Assembly (NCBI RefSeq): GCF_024181225.1
Contig: NZ_CP051198.1
Span: forward strand, 992,001-1,056,000
Direction of reading: 5' to 3'
Length of the DNA stretch: 64,000 nt
Source: Treponema sp. OMZ 787
GTDB taxonomy: Bacteria > Spirochaetota > Spirochaetia > Treponematales > Treponemataceae
The position numbers and the translations under genes are program-made. Every line of letters begins with the position of its first letter. The first letter of the stretch is position 1. The notes below the pieces were generated by a model. It was not told the DNA's origin. It ran no database searches and worked only from the letters and a program-made list of their open reading frames with translations. Shown piece after piece: positions 62,279 through 64,000 of this stretch.

Positions 62279-62414
62279 TCCAAAAATGTACATCCTTGTA
62301 CATTTTTGGACTTCGAGTTTTTAGCTTCGCAAAAAACTCGTAAGCATGGAACCACCGCCGTCCATGGCGGTTGATGAATGTACATCCTTGTACATTTTTG
62401 GACTTCGAGTTTTA
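62279..62414. repeat. Palindromic repeat cluster with a 92-bp periodic direct repeat
   Basis: A 14-bp perfect stem (62279-62292 with 62297-62310, loop TCCT), a 9-bp stem (62314-62322 with 62332-62340) and a 6-bp GC-rich stem (62354-62359 with 62366-62371). Then a second copy of the first palindrome core (62377-62384 with 62389-62396). A direct repeat of about 37 bases (62285-62321 and 62377-62413) recurs with a 92-base offset, and its second copy ends in the MCP stop codon. It separates leuS from the MCP gene. Confidence 0.85.
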
Positions 62415-64000
62415 TACCTTAAACTTACCTACTTCTGCTGATAAGCTTTCTATGTTGCGTTTATTCTTTTGGGTAATCTCGCTTACATCTTGTACTGCGT
62501 TGCTGATCTGAATTGCACCGGCTGCCATTTCGTTCATGCTGTCCGTTATCACTCGTGTCAGAGAATCAAGTTTTTGCATTTCGATTGCAACATTTTCACC
62601 GCCCCTAAGCATTTCTGCAGAGCCGTCATTTACCTGATTGGTTACTATATTGATGTCGCGGATTGCGGTGAGTACTTCACGGCTGCCGTTTTCTTGTTCC
62701 CTCATAGCGTTTATCAAATTTTGACTCATAGTTTTTACTTGGTCGGATAGGTTGAAAATAGTATTGAATTTTTCCTCTGCCGTTTTTGCAGAAGCCGAAA
62801 GCATTTCGATTTCTCCTGAAAGTACTTTAAGGGTTGAGGTAATTGTTTTTCCCTGAGTGCTCGATTCTTCTGCCAGCTTGCGTATTTCGTCGGCTACAAC
62901 GGCAAAGCCCTTTCCTGCCTCGCCTGCATGGGCGGCTTCAATAGCCGCATTCATGGCCAATAGGTTTGTCTGACTTGCAATGTGCTGAATAACATTGCTG
63001 GCTTCCAAAAGGCCGCCCGATTCTTCCGCTATGCGTTGCGTTACATTGTTTGCTCCGGCAACAGTTTCCTTTCCGTCAGCAGTGGCAGCTGCGAGGGTCT
63101 TGATAACATCGTTTGTTTTATCCAGAGTTTGAGTGATTGAGGCGATATTGCCTACCATCTGCTCTATAGCCGAAGAAGATTCTGCAACGCTTGCTGCCTG
63201 ATTTTCAATACTTCCGTTAAGATTTTTTATAGTCCGGATAATCTGTCCTACAGTAGCAGCCGTTTCGCTGACACTGGCTGCTTGAGTAAGAGCCTGTCGT
63301 TTTACTCCGTCAATATTTGTACTTATCTCATGTACGGCACTGGCTGTTTCCGTCATATTGCTTACAAGCTCCGAACCTGTGTCTGTCATCTCGTCGCTGT
63401 TTTTTCCGACTATTTTAATTGATGAGCCGATTTTTTCTATTGTCTGATTAAAGTATTCGGATAAGTCAGTTACCTCATCATTCCCGACCAAGGGCAATCT
63501 GACGGTCAAATCTCCTTCACCTTGGGCAATATCCTTGAGAGCGGACACTACAACATTTATAGGCTTTATCATTTTGTAAGCTGCTATAAAAAGTATAACT
63601 AAGCTTACCCCTAAGATGGTAAAACCTATAAGCAGCATTCTGTTTCGCAGAACATCAATACTTCCCATAAACTCTTTCATGGGAGCCCTTATAATAACAG
63701 TCCAATCTGCGTTGCCCATCTTTGCATAAGAGGCTATATAGGATTCTCCTTCATATTCATAAAATCCTACCTCACTTTTGTGACTGTCCAAAGCTTGTTG
63801 AGTAAATTTCGTGAGCGATTCCAACTCAGGGTTTGCTTTTGCTTTCTTTAAAATATTATCCTGCGCATTTACCAAATCAAAATTTTTGTGTGCTATTGTT
63901 GTTCCGGAGCGGCCTAAAATATAGCAGTTTCCTGTTTCACCGATTATAATATCATTAATATCGTTGGATAGATGCTCGGCACCTATTGTACAGTTTAATA
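62412..64000 (-). CDS. Methyl-accepting chemotaxis protein, 5' end outside window
   Basis: The frame is open to base 64000, so the TTG at 63875 is internal. Visible parts, N- to C-terminal: the end of a periplasmic Cache domain ([15 protein letters not shown], then [21 protein letters not shown]), a membrane helix (about 63660-63590), a HAMP domain ([27 protein letters not shown]) and a long coiled-coil signalling domain. The hairpin tip [33 protein letters not shown], quoted here only as [16 protein letters not shown], is intact. It relays ligand binding to CheA/CheW. Confidence 0.95.
   Translation of the reverse strand, partial: LNCTIGAEHLSNDINDIIIGETGNCYILGRSGTTIAHKNFDLVNAQDNILKKAKANPELESLTKFTQQALDSHKSEVGFYEYEGESYIASYAKMGNADWTVIIRAPMKEFMGSIDVLRNRMLLIGFTILGVSLVILFIAAYKMIKPINVVVSALKDIAQGEGDLTVRLPLVGNDEVTDLSEYFNQTIEKIGSSIKIVGKNSDEMTDTGSELVSNMTETASAVHEISTNIDGVKRQALTQAASVSETAATVGQIIRTIKNLNGSIENQAASVAESSSAIEQMVGNIASITQTLDKTNDVIKTLAAATADGKETVAGANNVTQRIAEESGGLLEASNVIQHIASQTNLLAMNAAIEAAHAGEAGKGFAVVADEIRKLAEESSTQGKTITSTLKVLSGEIEMLSASAKTAEEKFNTIFNLSDQVKTMSQNLINAMREQENGSREVLTAIRDINIVTNQVNDGSAEMLRGGENVAIEMQKLDSLTRVITDSMNEMAAGAIQISNAVQDVSEITQKNKRNIESLSAEVGKFKV

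Noticed and set aside
1-64000. tRNA, rRNA or CRISPR loci
   Set aside because: Intergenic spaces were read for cloverleaf T-arms and regularly spaced repeats; none was convincing. The repeats at 62.3 kb are palindromic and not CRISPR-like.

Overview
The window looks like chromosome of an oral-type Treponema, most likely Treponema denticola or a close relative. This rests on AT-rich DNA with acceptable coding density, periplasmic-flagellum genes, and two blocks whose gene order I recall from T. pallidum: rpmH-rnpA-yidD-yidC-jag-PPIase, and rpsB-tsf-frr-uppS-cdsA-dxr-rseP. The species call is inference from gene content; no database was searched.

Layout. 1-3.2 kb: end of a DUF401 membrane protein, a DUF308/HdeD-like protein and an AAA-ATPase/PD-(D/E)XK protein. 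3.3-5.1 kb: a small zinc-ribbon protein and purF. 5.1-8.1 kb: AT-rich unknown membrane genes, one split by a complete ISAs1-family element with a perfect 9-bp target duplication, then a decayed Rpn-type nuclease. 8.1-13 kb: tldD-tldE, rpoN and an MBL hydrolase. 13-15 kb (minus): an AmrS-type radical SAM enzyme and an SDR threonine dehydrogenase. 15.2-21.5 kb: rpmH-rnpA-yidD-yidC-jag, a secreted unknown, a cyclophilin-FKBP fusion and an SH3 lipoprotein. 21.6-27.4 kb: cbiB/cobD, a ClpP paralogue, a frameshifted IS3-family element, the broken C-terminal end of an Rhs protein with a possible cysteine-peptidase toxin tip, a candidate immunity lipoprotein and a stem-loop-rich gap.

27.4-37.3 kb (minus): malQ, ddl, cobC-cobS-cobU, an orphan histidine kinase and an ABC-2 exporter. 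37.5-45.9 kb: two unknown genes; cbiT-cbiE-tlpA; an Rpn nuclease; a polyferredoxin with a 45-residue CD1871A-like CXXC protein (too short for routine ORF calling); ybaK; and a BtuC/BtuF-like importer without its ATPase; then a second Rpn gene. 46-50.4 kb (minus): csrA-fliW-flgL-flgK-flgN behind a sigma-28-like promoter. 50.5-59.6 kb: two secreted proteins, maf, the rpsB-to-rseP operon and an FMN-binding lipoprotein. 59.6-64 kb (minus): leuS, a palindromic repeat cluster and the 3' part of a methyl-accepting chemotaxis protein running off the window.

Themes. Cobalamin genes are scattered over three loci. Envelope and membrane biogenesis genes (yidC, PPIase, uppS, cdsA, rseP, ddl) dominate the core. 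The accessory part is two insertion sequences, three Rpn loci and an Rhs remnant. The most interesting items are the Rhs tip with its adjacent lipoprotein, the CD1871A/polyferredoxin/TlpA redox set split by an Rpn gene, two apparently leaderless mRNAs, and three kinds of structured non-coding DNA.
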